From Dactylonectria macrodidyma (Eukaryota > Ascomycota > Sordariomycetes > Hypocreales > Nectriaceae): 64,000 bases of DNA. The stretch is from the NCBI GenBank assembly GCA_020744425.1, contig JAGMUV010000002.1, forward strand, positions 2,090,501 through 2,154,500, read 5' to 3'. Every line of letters begins with the position of its first letter. The first letter of the stretch is position 1. The position numbers and the translations under genes were made by a program. Below are positions 42,501 through 54,908 of this stretch, piece by piece. Under the pieces are notes generated by a model. The model ran no database searches and was not told where the DNA came from. It was given only the letters and a program-made list of their open reading frames with translations.

Positions 42501-45500
42501 GGCAACGGCAGTGCCAATACAGTCTGTCAGTCAGTCAAGTCGGTCAGTCAGTACGGGTACTGGTCGAAGACTTGGAGTCACCCAAGCAAGGGTTGGACGA
42601 GAAAGTTACCTAAGGGCTTGACCAGACGTGAGCTGCATTGGTTATGTTGTGTCGCGTCGCGATACACTGCATCTCATCCCTTCCCATCTGCATTCTTTAT
42701 TAATTACCTGACTATTAATTAAGTACCCTGTACCAGCGTTGCCAGCCTGCAGCAACAGCAACCAGGGACCGAGCCACCACCACCTCACGGAGACATATTC
42801 GCGTTAGGAAGTGTACTACGTAAGGCGAGTATTATTAGCCGTTCTGATCCACCAAGGAGGGAGGGAATCAAGGAAACAGGGCTCCATCAGCAATGGCCAC
42901 TCTTGCGTTGTCCACCTTATCCTAGACTCCTAGCGATGTTTGAGCTCAGAGGCCAGCGTGTGAGTTGCAACCCTTGAGTGAGCCGACCACTTCCTTATTC
43001 ATCTCTCCTCTTCGTCACCATCGTCCACCACATAACAGATTCGACAGCTCCCTAGTCCCCATGATACCGTAGGGCTCCGTCCACATGCTCGGCCAGTTGA
43101 AGTTGCTACTCGTCATTACAAGTACACTCGGCCAGACGGAATCCTAAACTGGTGGGAGAATTCCATCGGTCTTCTGCCACCGAGAGGGTCGCAACTAACT
43201 TCCCCAACTCACTAACTTACTACCTAAGCATGTACGAAGTACGTACGAGCGTCGCTTTGAGGGGCGGCACTTGTTGATTAGCCTCATCTGGATGGGGCCG
43301 CGTCTGGTGGCAGATCAGCAAGCCACAACAGCAGTTAGCAGCACAGACGAAACCGCTAATTATTCGTACTTGATCCGGAGGGCTCCATCGATTGTTTGCC
43401 CGCCAAGGCTTCTCCAGAGGCTGCTGACACAGTAGACCAGTAGACAGGCTATTTTGTCCCGTTTAGCCTTTCCAACGATCTTGCCAGTCCTCAACGTGAC
43501 CCAGCCCTGCAACCGAACATATGTGCGTAAGATTGGACTGTGGGCGATCGATGCAAGTCAAATTGCTCGGGGCCAGGGCCCAGGGGAGACGCCCACCTCG
43601 ACAAGAAGAAGCCTTTTTTAGTTTCACGCGCCGCCCTCCCGACACTTACTAAATAACCCTCGGTGGGTAGTCTGGCACTATCCGTATGTAATTCGTACTG
43701 TACGTAGTCTGGTAATATCATACCTAAATATCCGTACGGGGTACAGGAAGGAATCGATCTTCCCTGCAAGGTTCGTCTGCCCTTCCGTGCACTGACTGGC
43801 TTTGCTCCCTGGGAACTTTGCTGGCAAGCATTGAGCTAATTATCATCTGCTATCCGTTAGTGCATGCCACTGCGCAAAAGAGGCAGACCACGTATATCTG
43901 ACCGTTGAAGTAATTAATGAGCCACCTGAAAGTTGCAGCTGCGTTCTGGGCACTGTGTCGCTCATTTCAGGGTCCCCTGGACAAAACTCCTGCATTTGTA
44001 GTCCCTGGAGTCCCTGGACCCTTCTTGGGGCGAGATGAGATTTGGGGTGACGCGTTTTTGGACTGGCGGGGACGGAAAATGGACATTGGATCTGAAACGC
44101 GATCCCCCATTACAGGGTCACGAAGTCGCCTCTGCGGCCCGTAGTATTCAACACTGTCTTTTTCCCTAAGTCTGTCTCTGCTCTCTCTCCCTGCCTTGTC
44201 CTTCATTCTTTGTTTCGGCCCTCAAATTCCTTCATCTTGCCTCCTACATACCTAATTAGTGAGTCACGTTGCATCCCGCATGCAGTGCTTGCGTGCGCAC
44301 CGCGTTTGCGCTCGTTTCGTGATATGTATCGTGCCTACGCTACCGCGTTTGACTCCATCTGGCTTCCACTTTAGCCCCTACCTTAGGTGTAGTAAACATG
44401 GCTTGCCATTTTCGCATGGCCCTATTCAGGGCATCATAATCATGCCCCTGTGGCAAATGGATTCTCACCTGTCTCGACATGGATGACTCATCTTGCTTTT
44501 CTCAAGCTTCTGATAAGTGATGCTGACCAGAGTCCATACTCTCACATCGTGTTCTCGTTTCCATCCGGCGCGTGATCAAAAGGCATGGCACGACTCTTTC
44601 TAGTGGCAAAACAACCTCTCGTCAAATCACCTGCTCGCCCACAAACTTCCACCAACCACGGCACTGTCGGTCGCAATTCGCTGGTGGCAAACAATTTGTG
44701 CGTGAGCATCCCAGGGTAGGCGGCTGGCCGAGGAACTAAACGCCCAGGCTGTAACACAAGGAGGACTGGTTGTTCCGGAAACCAGGTGAGGCTCAGACAA
44801 ACTCGCTGTGCTTCAGCTTCAGATTGGAAACGACCGTCCCCCAATATGGTCCGAGCATCGACTGTCGCGACATGGCAACCAACGGCTCGGAAAATTTACC
44901 GCCAGCATCCTCAAACTTGATCTGCGCGTGGTAGCCAGGCAGCCGAGCAGGCTGGAGCCGTGGAAACTGGGCATCAGCTCAAGCGAGCTGCAGCAACCAG
45001 GAAAAAGCTCAAGCGAGCTGCCTTATTACCGTTCGTGTGAAGTACGAAGTCACGAGAGCGAATGTGAGGCCCTGGCAAGGTTTCAACGACAACCCATGTT
45101 GGAGTTTCAGGTGCATCGGGACGTCCCGAAACTCGGACCAAGTCAACAACCAAGCCAACAACCAACGTCAACAACGTGTTATCCCACGGGGGAATATTTT
45201 ACCTACATCCCGGAAGCACGCTTGAGATCCTCCGACTTCAAGATGAACATGACACCGGCTGCGACCCGGGTTGGGACCCCGCCGGCACACCTGTGGAATC
45301 CTGGATCTACCTCGGCCGTCACCATTTCCACTACTCGGCCCGGTGTCATACTGATAACCTTGATTGCATCTGATATGTGACAGGTTTGTCTCGAAAGACA
45401 TTCATTGATTGATCAGACAGCCTTGTCGCCCTGTTTTCATCTCTGTTCAGTTAGTGACCTTGTGTAACTCGGACTTGTCTCTGAAGAAGCACACTGGTCA

Positions 45501-48500
45501 TTTCATGTATTTCGCCGGGTACAGACCATGCTCGATATGCACAACGCAACTACATGTCAGACTGTGCAGTGTTGTAGTTGTTTGTTGCCTATTTGTTACA
45601 GTCGTCAGCCTTCTCTCATCGGGCCTATGATCATCCTTTTGTGCCATACCAACACCCCTCTGTTTCATGATTCCCAAGAAGATGCCGATAGTGTCTGTCT
45701 CCTGGCGGTAACAAACTACCCATAGGGTCTTATAAGTGACTTTGTCAGTCAGCTCTTCAGGCAACACAGTTGATGTCGAATTGAAGCTAGTTCCTTTGTC
45801 AGGTAACCATCTTGGGTTGGGTCTCGGTCTAATGGATGCGTTGAGTTGGTGCGTAATCAAATGCGCTGCAGTGGAAATTTTGGCTTTTCTGACTTACTGT
45901 TGCCTCGAGCCGTTTATTGGGCCCATCATACTATTATTCTCATTGTTCAGTCTTTTTTGTATCTATTTAACTTTGGTCCTCCCTCCGAGTGTGTTCTACC
46001 AAGGTCCATTGCCTCTGCAATAACCACATATGCAGTAGAACTCCGCATCTTAAATTCTCTTCAATGCTATGTCATTGAAATGGCATTTGTTCGCAATGCT
46101 CGTGCCCGAGATAGCATATGTGTACCACTGTTCCGTGATGTCGGTTGGAGCGAGAAAGCGTGCGATAAATTTTCCATCCTCTTAGGCTATTTTTGCCCTC
46201 GTTTGAAGTATCGAGTCCATACTGTTTTTGTGATTGAAATTCCCTCCTTTTTAATGTTTTACCTTGGTCTCTCCCCCAACTCATGCTAACAAACCCGCCC
46301 ATCTAATGATATCCCGTGACAGGATTCACTGTGTTGATGATTGTGGTCAAATCGGGTCGATGTATAGGGTAGCCAGCTCCCAGTATGATGATCGGATCAA
46401 TCAACTCTGACAACATTCTGTACAGTACTATACATTCCTACGTACGAGAGATGGTAGGTTCCTTCGGACTGGGAAAATTACTTGTATGCCCAGTCGAATA
46501 TTCAAAGTGCGCAACCAGTTCGCATTGTGTCCCAGGTTGAGCTCCGCCGTGCTCAAGTGGATGCTCGGTTGCCGAACAACACAGACACCATCTCCACTAC
46601 CAAAGCTACGAAAACAAAATAGTGAATTGGGATTGTCCATTTAGAATTACGACTGGATACTCAACCTCGAGGAATCAAACGGCATAGATATGATATTGTT
46701 TGCTACCCACGCACAAGTTTACAAAGTATTTATCTAACTAGCCAACAGTTTCGGCACAACTAAGCAAATAGGGCTTACTACACAATGAAGTTCGTTTCCT
46801 GTCAATAGCGATGTCGTGGTTCTGCCGAGAGTTAACTGAACCTGTCAAACTCCCTGAAATAGAAAACCCTAATCAGGTCAGAGGAGTGACTAGGTTAAAG
46901 TGTCGAGGGTTCAATGATCAGGAGACCAATCGTGGCCCGCGAAGCTGTTCCTCGTTGGGATGGTTGACCACGTGTGACGGGAGTCGGAGTCTCCGCACGA
47001 CCCACGGATCGATATCCCCTAAAGTACATCTGTCATACGTAGCAGATAGAGAGAAAGCTCGGAGCCATTGTATGGAGCCATCTTACGTGGTCTAGAGCTC
47101 AATGGCGTGGATAGATCTGGCAGGAGGGGTATCCAATCACTCGCGTTGCTGTAAGCCTCGATGGTGGTTGTGAGAAACAACTCCTCAATCGTTACTACGT
47201 ACGGAGGGTTTTTTGTTGCGCAAACCCCGCCATGGCGACGCCAAGATGTGGTTGAAGATTGGCCTCGCAGCAGGATTGAGCACGAGAGCGTGAGATGATG
47301 CACGGATCTTGCAGTTGAGAGGAGGCGTCAGTAACAAAAAGGGGTCATGCATATAGTTTGGCATCATGGCGGAGTTTTTGCTTCGGAGGAAAAGGGGAGA
47401 AGCGCCTTTCAGCTTGCGACTCTGAGCTAGCCGCGAGCTGAGATGCTGTGCATCTATAAGCTTGCGTCGACGGACTGCTGCAGGACACGGGGGTAGTACA
47501 CATCTGACGGATCGGATTTGGCTACAAGGTAGACTACTTCGTATCATATCATGAGGTACCTAGCACTCCCATCGGGGGCACAGACGCAACCTCGAGTCCA
47601 GGCACGAAGTACAGTACTTCGTACATTGCTTGAGTTGCTCTTCGATTGAGTGAGTGCTGTCGTTGGTTCGTTGGTGGCTGGGTCAGTTTGCGATCTACGC
47701 AGCTAGGGAAGGGGACGAAACGCTTCAACATGGGCAGCAAAATTAGTAGTGGTCCTGTCGCAGCAAGGGCCCCTTGGACGCGGATGGTCCTTTCATCGAG
47801 AGGAAGACGACGGATGTGACAAGGTTTGTATCCCATTGCAACGGAGTCCTGGTCACGGAAGACCAAGGCTAGAAGATGCATTACTATGTAGTAGGTACAT
47901 ATTGTCATGACGGCACATCTATCTACGTGATAACTCATCATGCCCAGCTCGTTGCAGCCAATTATATGGAAATGAATTGCAGACGAAGAAGAAACACATG
48001 TCTCAGTCGCTCATTGACATGTCCACGGCTAGCCAACAAGCCTCAATCGCCAAGGGTTATGAACCAACACAAGGGGCTGCAAAGGGAGTATCAAGGAATG
48101 GAGGATATCTTCGTGCACCGTACAGTACATTGATGGTGCTGCTCGTGCTCTGCACAAAGGCTAAGCTAATGCAGAGCCAGCCCCTGCTGGCTTGCTCTGG
48201 CTTGCAGCTCAACCAACAATCGCCCGCACAGCTGCATGTAAAATGGACCGTCGATGGGCCTTGATGCAGCCTCCTGTGTTTGATTTTTGCAAAATGGCCA
48301 CGCGACTTGAATCGCCGGAATACGTACTACGTAGCTATACAATTTTGGCAGCTTGTGGGTGGACAACTACGTAGTAGACGCAGTAGGCGAGCCAATATTC
48401 GACATCGACTGACCCTGTTGTCCATCCATCGATGGAGGCCGATGGCGAAATGGGGCTTGAACAGCGGACCGAGAATCCTTGAATAACAATTATAGCACCT

Positions 48501-49432
48501 GTCTTATTCTCCGTATGCCAGGATGAACAGCATGCACACAATACACGCACTACAAAATACGTAGTCTATCGGTGCAATTCGTATCTGGTGGATTGACAAT
48601 CGTCCGCCCTGTTTCCCTTGGTATCCCTAACCCTTTAGCGTTGACGGCCCCATCCTGTAATTCGACTCCAGAGAGAGCCTCTTGTTTCAGTTCAGGGATT
48701 GGAGATGGGAGCCCCCCAACAAAAGCCCCACGAGCACTTCCCATTCCCACGAGGCTAGGGAACCGGCTGGCCGAAGCTCCTGACGCTATTGCCATGGTAC
48801 GGAGCCTCTCCCCCAGCCTCCTCGAACGACACACAGTCAAGCCCCTGTATCTTCTAGGTTTAGTATTCGGAGTGGTAGAGTCCAACGGCGGGCCTCATGC
48901 CTGCTCTCTCCTTCTCTTTACCCCGGCGCTATTAACGACGACTTGCGGACGAAAGCAGTTCACAGTTAGAGGGGACGAGGGTTACCCCCTGTTCGAAGAA
49001 AGCGCCCCTGGTCGAATGAGCAGTGGTTACCGGACTTGGGTGAGGGATCGTTGCCGTTTCCCATCATGGAGCGGAACCAACAAGAGAGAGCAAAAATTGG
49101 AACATGGTGAATCTCAAGCTTGGGGCGCGTTGGAATGGGGTGGCACAGAGCCGGCTTAGAACGGGAATGGATCAACGGACGCCGCAAAAAGGAGAGGCTT
49201 TTGTGTAAGAGGCGCAAAGACGAGACACGAAATGCCGTTCAAATTCCCCAGCGAACCGTGTGCCGCGCTTGCTGGCCCGCAGTGACGAACGGTGACGAAG
49301 CACATAATTGGTACAGCAGTCTTGTCAAAGTTATGTATCACAACATTTCTGTGTGTTTGATAGTCAGCTCGTTAACCAACCCGTGTCAGGGTCCAGGGGG
49401 GGCTCGCTGCTGGCTGCTCCCCAGTCGCCTCC

Positions 49433-49478
49433 TCGCCTACTCGCCTACTCAGTACTCGCCTACTCAGTACTCGCCTAG
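49433..49478. repeat. 15-bp tandem repeat (TCGCCTACTCAGTAC)
   Basis: Two perfect 15-bp units (49441-49455 and 49456-49470) are flanked by partial TCGCCTAC units on both sides. They sit within the gene-free stretch with no neighbouring gene to assign. Confidence 0.85.
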
Positions 49479-50341
49479 GTGCGGTGCATGGCAGGGGACT
49501 CGGGTCGCAGATCAAATCCATGACAAGGCCTTTGGGGGGGCGGGGCGGTGATGATCTAACTGCACGGGTCTTAAACTGCAGCCAGGTTGTTCTCAACAAG
49601 GCCTGTCTGTGATGTGTGCTCTACAGCAGCAATTGGGTTTGGACTGGGGGGTTCGAGAAAAAAAGGTGGCGCCGCGAACTGCATCCACACGCAAACCCAC
49701 ATGTCATAATTTGAAAAAGAGTCTGGCTCCGTTTTCCTTTCACATTCCCTTCTCTTACCACGCTCTTGGATTTCAACATCCATGGATGATGGTCCTTGGA
49801 ACGGCCTTTTTAGGGAGTGAGAAACGCACGGAACGCGCCAAGCAAAGAGTGTTCAGTGCTTGCTTCTGCTTGCGTAGCACAGACGGGTGACAGGGTGGCA
49901 CATTGGAGGGTATCCGGAGGTATTGTGGTATTCATGTATTGCTGGAAGTACAGTACATTTGAACATGGAACATGGGATGCATGCTTTGCTTTGACCCGAG
50001 AAGCCCGAAGCCGTCCACTGCAAGCCTCAAAGCCAAGTCTCCTTGCTGAGACGGCCAGACGACCGTGGTCAAAGACGGACGATGGTGCTGTACACGCCGT
50101 AGTAGTATGTACGCAGTAGCTTCGAGCGAGGTTAGGTATCCATCCATCCTGTTCGATCCTGTCCTATCCCCAATTCCGTCCTATCCTGATCCCGTCTTCG
50201 GTGGAGTTTTTGGGCTTCATTGGATCGAAATAGGGCCCGTCCATCCCATCCCAGGTCAGTGTCGTGGGCCTGTCAAGTCGAGTCGTGGCCAGCTTCTGAT
50301 CGCGCGCACCAACAAACCTAACCTTCCAGACCCCTCCTCTT

Positions 50342-50470
50342 TCCCTTGCTCGCTCTCTCGCTCTCTCGCTCTCTCGACTCTAGTCTCTCTCGACTCTCTC
50401 TGTTTCCTCTCTGCTTCCTCTCTGCTTCCTCTCTGCTTTCTTCCTTTTTCTCCTCTCCTGGCTCATGAGA
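50342..50470. repeat. C/T-rich tandem repeats upstream of the 51.2-kb gene
   Basis: Several CTCGCTCT octamers (about 50349-50378) are followed by three units of roughly CTTCCTCTCTG (about 50403-50438) and further C/T runs. Pyrimidine tracts on the coding strand are a common feature of filamentous-fungal promoters. This one is about 800 bp upstream of the start codon. Confidence 0.75.
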
Positions 50471-51219
50471 TTTCGAGTCATTGTCCTGTCCTCTCTCCGT
50501 TTGTGCTTCCTTCTTGTCCTCTCAATCCCTCTGTTCGATTTCCCTCCCCACAAGTCCAGGCCTAAGCCCTTTTCTTTTCTCCCCGTCCTTTAATCGCCTA
50601 ATTCACGCCCAAGGTCGTGACCGCCTACCTGGGTTTCGCTCCCCGACTTTTCCCTCTCTCTCTCTCCTTGGATGAAACCAACGTCTACTGTATGTGGTTG
50701 ATTTGCTACTTCACCAATCTTGTTGCCCCAGACTGTCATTGAGTTGCAATTGCTACTCCGCTCCTTCGCTTGCCCGACCACCGGAGTATTCGTCCCACGC
50801 TGAAAGTTGGGACGAAGACGGAACATCGACCGGTTGAAGCCATCCGTCTCTTGTCCGACCCGAGCTCCATGGAACGGCACAGGGCCGAGATCCGACTACG
50901 ACGACGGTACCGCCTGTATTCATTTATAAGCTATTGCGAGCAACGAGCCGACAGAGCACAGCCAAACACAGCGTAACATCATAGCATCGCATCGTATCGC
51001 ATCCAAAACGCCGACACCGATAACGACGTCTCCATCACCTCCCGTCCGTCCCTCCAGGATTTGCGCTCCACGCTCTCCGAGTGAGTGTGTGAGATAGGAC
51101 TATCCCTGTGAAAGGGTTCCGCGTCCAGCTCCAGCGGTAGCGGAGCACTCAAAATCCGCTGTCCACCTGCTTTGCCCAAAACCCAAAGCACTTGCTGGGA
51201 TGCTACAGCAGGCGACACC

Positions 51220-54200
51220 ATGAGCGCACAGGTTGGTTTCACCAGTGCGGGCCACTTGGGCCACACTCTCAACGGTACCGACCAGGTTTGCCAGGTCCAG
51301 CCCATCATCATACCCACCGCAGCAGTCCCGTGTGCGTCAAGCCCGTACATGGCCAGTACCGACTCGCATCGCCAGAGCCACAGCTCGTCCAAGCTGCCGT
51401 CGTTTCGGTTTGCCGACCGTAAAACGAGTGGCAGCACCACTGACGATGAGAATATTGATGCTGCTAATAATATTAGCGGCCCCAACATCAGCGGTGTCAT
51501 CAGCATCAGCGGCATCAACATTCTCAGTGGCCCCCCCAGCGCATCATCAGCGGCGCTCTCGCACCCGTCACTAGCGCACCACGCGCCACCCTCGCCAGTG
51601 TCACCCAATCCGGAACCTGGTGCGGCCCCCGTTTCTAACCTAATCCTACCGCCGCCATCAGCAGATTCAACAGGCCCGTTCGCAAGTCCATCAAACCCAG
51701 GCCCATCCGATAGTGCTACTACTGGCACTGGCACTGGCACTGGCACTGACCCATCAGTATCCGGCCTATCAGTCACTGGCCCATCATCCACTAAACCAAG
51801 CCCCATCGCCGCCATTACTGGTCAACTCGACGCGCAGGCGCCAGATGTGGCCCAAGCATTGACGCTCCCACTGACCGCGCAGGAAGAGGACCGCCTTGCT
51901 CACCCGACAACACATCACCACGTCGAAAAACAGTTTGCGTCTGCACCCGCGTCCACTTCTGCATCACCTGTCGCCGTCGCTTCGATTTCCACCACCGCCC
52001 TCGCCTCACCGCCGCCCTCGCAGTCCCACTCACGGGTCTCATCTTCCCAGGTCGAATATTCCGTCGCCTCCGTTGCTGAGCCGACCACTCAACCTTGCCA
52101 ACCCAGGCGTCCCGCATCATTCCCTGACGCATCTCCCGCCGCCCAGGACGTCGTTGGTCTAGAATCCCCGCATTCCGCGTCCGCAGTCGGTCGCTCCCGG
52201 GGCCGACGATCTCTCTCATCCCGTCGATCGAATGTTGCTGCATCCTCCACTCACCTGCTGCCCACGTTGAATACTGAGCGCCTGCAGGCCGTCGAGGCCG
52301 TCGAGGCTGTCCAGTTATCTCGCAGGTCATCAAAGGACTCCTCATCACCCCCCGGCCAGCGAGAATTGCTGCTGCCCAAGACGCTTTCCAATTCAACCCC
52401 CCCCGATGACAGGCGAGCATCCGCATCGCATCGTCCTCCAGTCTCCTATCGACCGCCTGCCAACCACAACGCACAGCCGTCCTCGTCAACGCCTGTCCGC
52501 GTCCCACCTATTCGCGCCTTCCGCTCCTCCGGCTCTCGTAAGAGCCTAACCCTCGACATGCCCTCACGGCCGCGCATGTACGATTTTGGGGACGACCCTC
52601 TTGACACTAATCATGATCGCACCCTGCGCGCCCTTGAAGGCCGGGTCGATCAAGATTTTCTCCCCTCGGCTGGCCTTAGCTCGGGCCGTCGCGATGCTCT
52701 CGATGGCGATGATACGGGCGATGTTTTTCTCAAAATCGCTCGTGAGGAGCCGTCCAGGCGCCTGCCCGATGACAATCCTCGGGACGACACGCATAACACA
52801 GTTGTGAGTAAATATTTCCTGCATCTGCACAATGTCTCTCGGTGTCTGTCTCAGCGCCATGTGTGTGTCTAAAGCCCACGCATATGCAAGGGCGTCTGCT
52901 TCAACCCCTAAAAGACTCCACATGAAGAAACCCAAGAATTTTCAACCTCGTCTATAGTTCAGCTCACCACCCATAACCTGCAATCTGTCATGCGCTTGTC
53001 TACTATTTTGCTCGGAGCTAATTAGAATAGACACGAGTAACGCGCTCTCACCGCCGGCCACTTTCCAACGTGGTTCCGGCTCATAAACCAACGTCCCCCC
53101 CTCAGATCCGCCGACGACTCTCCGACCAGCAGGAAACCTCCAGGCAAAGACACTACGACGATGATCGAGCGAGTGAAGTTTCCCGAATGTCTACTTATCG
53201 CACTTTCGCACGAGAAAAGGCCGCCTCAGCGCACCCTGCAGAAGACTCGACCCGCAGGCGAAACGGAGGTTCTCGTGGCCCGCCCGTGTCCATGACCTTC
53301 CAGGACCCCGACAACTTAACGCACTCGCGACGGCGACCGTCCGTAACCGACAACTCGACGATACAGACTCCGACACAAACTAGAGGCTCTGCGTTTAGGA
53401 CACCGACGGGACACGGTCATAGCAAAGCGTATAACTCCTCGCCTTTGGTTCGATCCTTTGACTTCCCTCCCCAACAACAGCAGCAGCAGCAGCAACATCA
53501 GCAAGTGCCCGAAACCAGTCAAGCCAACGTTGAAGGAACTGAATCGACGACGTCCACCAATGCTCCATCCACGGTATGGGATGAGCTTGACGACCTCAAG
53601 TCTCGAATTCATCGCCTTGAGCTTACCGGGAAATTGCCTTCAACATCTGGCGCCGCGGTGTCGAGACTTTCCGACGAACGACCACCCACTGCAACGACAA
53701 CAGTGACGACGATGTCGCTGTCACCAAAGCGACCTGGAAACGACCATCAAGCCCCTGATGTAGCCACCATCACATCTACGCAAAGAGAAGCCCACCCACT
53801 TCTCCATGCAGCCCTTACCAAGTCGAAACACCTCCTCGATGCGGAGGTGTTTCGAGCGCTGGAGTCTGCCGCCAATGACGCCATGGCGCTCTCAACGATG
53901 ATGGGCTCACCTGGCCTGCCAGGCCCGATCTCAAGCGGAGCCAGCACCATTGGTTCCGGGACAACTGTTACAGATCGACAGCTGAGGAGGAAAGCAGACA
54001 GTGTCTGCCGCAGCTTGACAGAGCTCTGTGTTGCTTTGGGCGAAGACCGTGCTCAACCCCGTGCGCAACAGGTAGTGCAAGCTTCGGCTCCGGCACCCAG
54101 CGACGCCCCAATAACACCCACCCTGAACAAGACGTTTACTACTGGGCTCACCCCGCAACGACGCCCGAGCATTAGTGCCGAACAGAACTTGGCAAGATCG

Positions 54201-54908
54201 AATACTAGTCCTAGAACGATGTCCAAGTTTGAGGAGAGGAGACTCAACCTCATCAATGGAAACAGCCTGCCCGCCCCTCGAACCACAGTCTCAACGCCGT
54301 CCACCCCGCTTGAGCCGGTTTCGCAGCGGAGGTCTTCCCTACTGGTGGCGAGAACCCGTCGTGCGGGTACTGAAGAGCCTGAGGATGGTAGAAGGTCGTC
54401 TATCATGCTGAGAACGAGACGGGCAGGCACGGAGGAGCCGGAAGAGGGACGAAGAACTTCCCTGCTTGTTCGGAACCGCCGGGGGACTGTCGGAGAGAAT
54501 GATGAGGACCCAATGGTATTCCGCTCACCTTCGCGAGCACATACCGATCTCAACTCGGTCCGCAACGCGGCACAGGAGCAGCACTCTCAACCCCAAGCTT
54601 CCGAAAACAACGCCCTGGCGTCATCTGCTCTTCCTCGACGGAGGTTTGCGTCCTCCAATCTGAACCCCTCACGACTAGCTACGCCATTGACTTCAAACGT
54701 GCCTTCACCGCGGCGGTATCTGGAGAGATCGGCTCAGGATCGCGATAGTGGCAGCGTGGCCGAGAGGATTCCTGAGGAGCGTGTCCAGCGCCACATGTCG
54801 ATGGGACAGTCGATGCTGGGTCGAACCAGCAGCATGATCAGGAGGCCCAACCGGGACAGCACCGTCACCATAACCCAATCCTCTGCAGCTGCTGGCGGCT
54901 ATCGATGA
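51220..54908 (+). CDS. Large Ser/Pro/Thr-rich conserved fungal protein with RRxS repeats (unknown function)
   Basis: Two exons, 51220-52803 and 53106-54908, give 1128 aa. The 302-nt intron has a GTGAGT donor and a C-rich TCAG acceptor and is long for this window, so a small extra exon is possible. The N-terminal 450 residues are disordered, with (TG)n and Pro/Ser stretches. A short conserved-looking block spans the splice site (MYDFGDDPL, RALEGRVDQDFLP, DVFLKIAREE, IRRRLSDQQETSRQRHY). Next come a poly-Gln run (53472-53504), a coiled-coil-like motif WDELDDLKSRIHRLELTGKL and a helical segment HPLLHAALTKSKHLL. After it, three tandem units of about 20 aa start RRSS, RRSS and RRTS (54327-54509). 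The C-terminus reads RHMSMGQSMLGRTSSMIRR. The basophilic-kinase sites suggest a phosphoregulated scaffold; no function is claimed. Confidence 0.72.
53472..53504 (+). repeat. CAA/CAG trinucleotide run (poly-Gln)
   Basis: Eleven consecutive codons of CAA/CAG, interrupted by one CAT, encode a Gln-rich run in the second exon of the large unknown protein. It is mixed in codon use rather than a pure microsatellite, so moderately stable. Confidence 0.85.

Larger units (their letters stand above)
39585..51219. other. 11.6-kb region without supported protein genes
   Basis: No recognisable domain, continuous exon chain, tRNA or transposase was found on either strand across 11.6 kb, about three times the usual gene spacing in the rest of the window. 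Contents noted: CCAAT-like and TATATATAG signals at 41406-41450, a 16-bp direct repeat (44976-44991, 45006-45021), an AT-rich block (about 45800-46800), many TACGTAGTA/TACGAAGTA palindromes (43236, 47600, 48320-48380), overlapping open frames on both strands at 48550-49159, a 15-bp tandem repeat near 49440, and C/T-rich tandem DNA at 50342-50470. The last few hundred bases are probably promoter and leader of the gene starting at 51220. Confidence 0.5.

Noticed and set aside
44808..45380. 190-codon plus frame in the gene desert
   Set aside because: No family resemblance, and it contains a 16-bp direct repeat. Length is compatible with chance in about 50% GC DNA. Kept only as part of the desert description.
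45846..46289. 147-codon frame with hydrophobic stretches in the AT-rich block
   Set aside because: Hydrophobicity follows from T-rich codons; no signal of selection or homology is visible.
51815..52507. 230-codon minus-strand frame opposite the large unknown gene
   Set aside because: Antisense shadow of Pro/Ser-rich coding DNA; no domain content.
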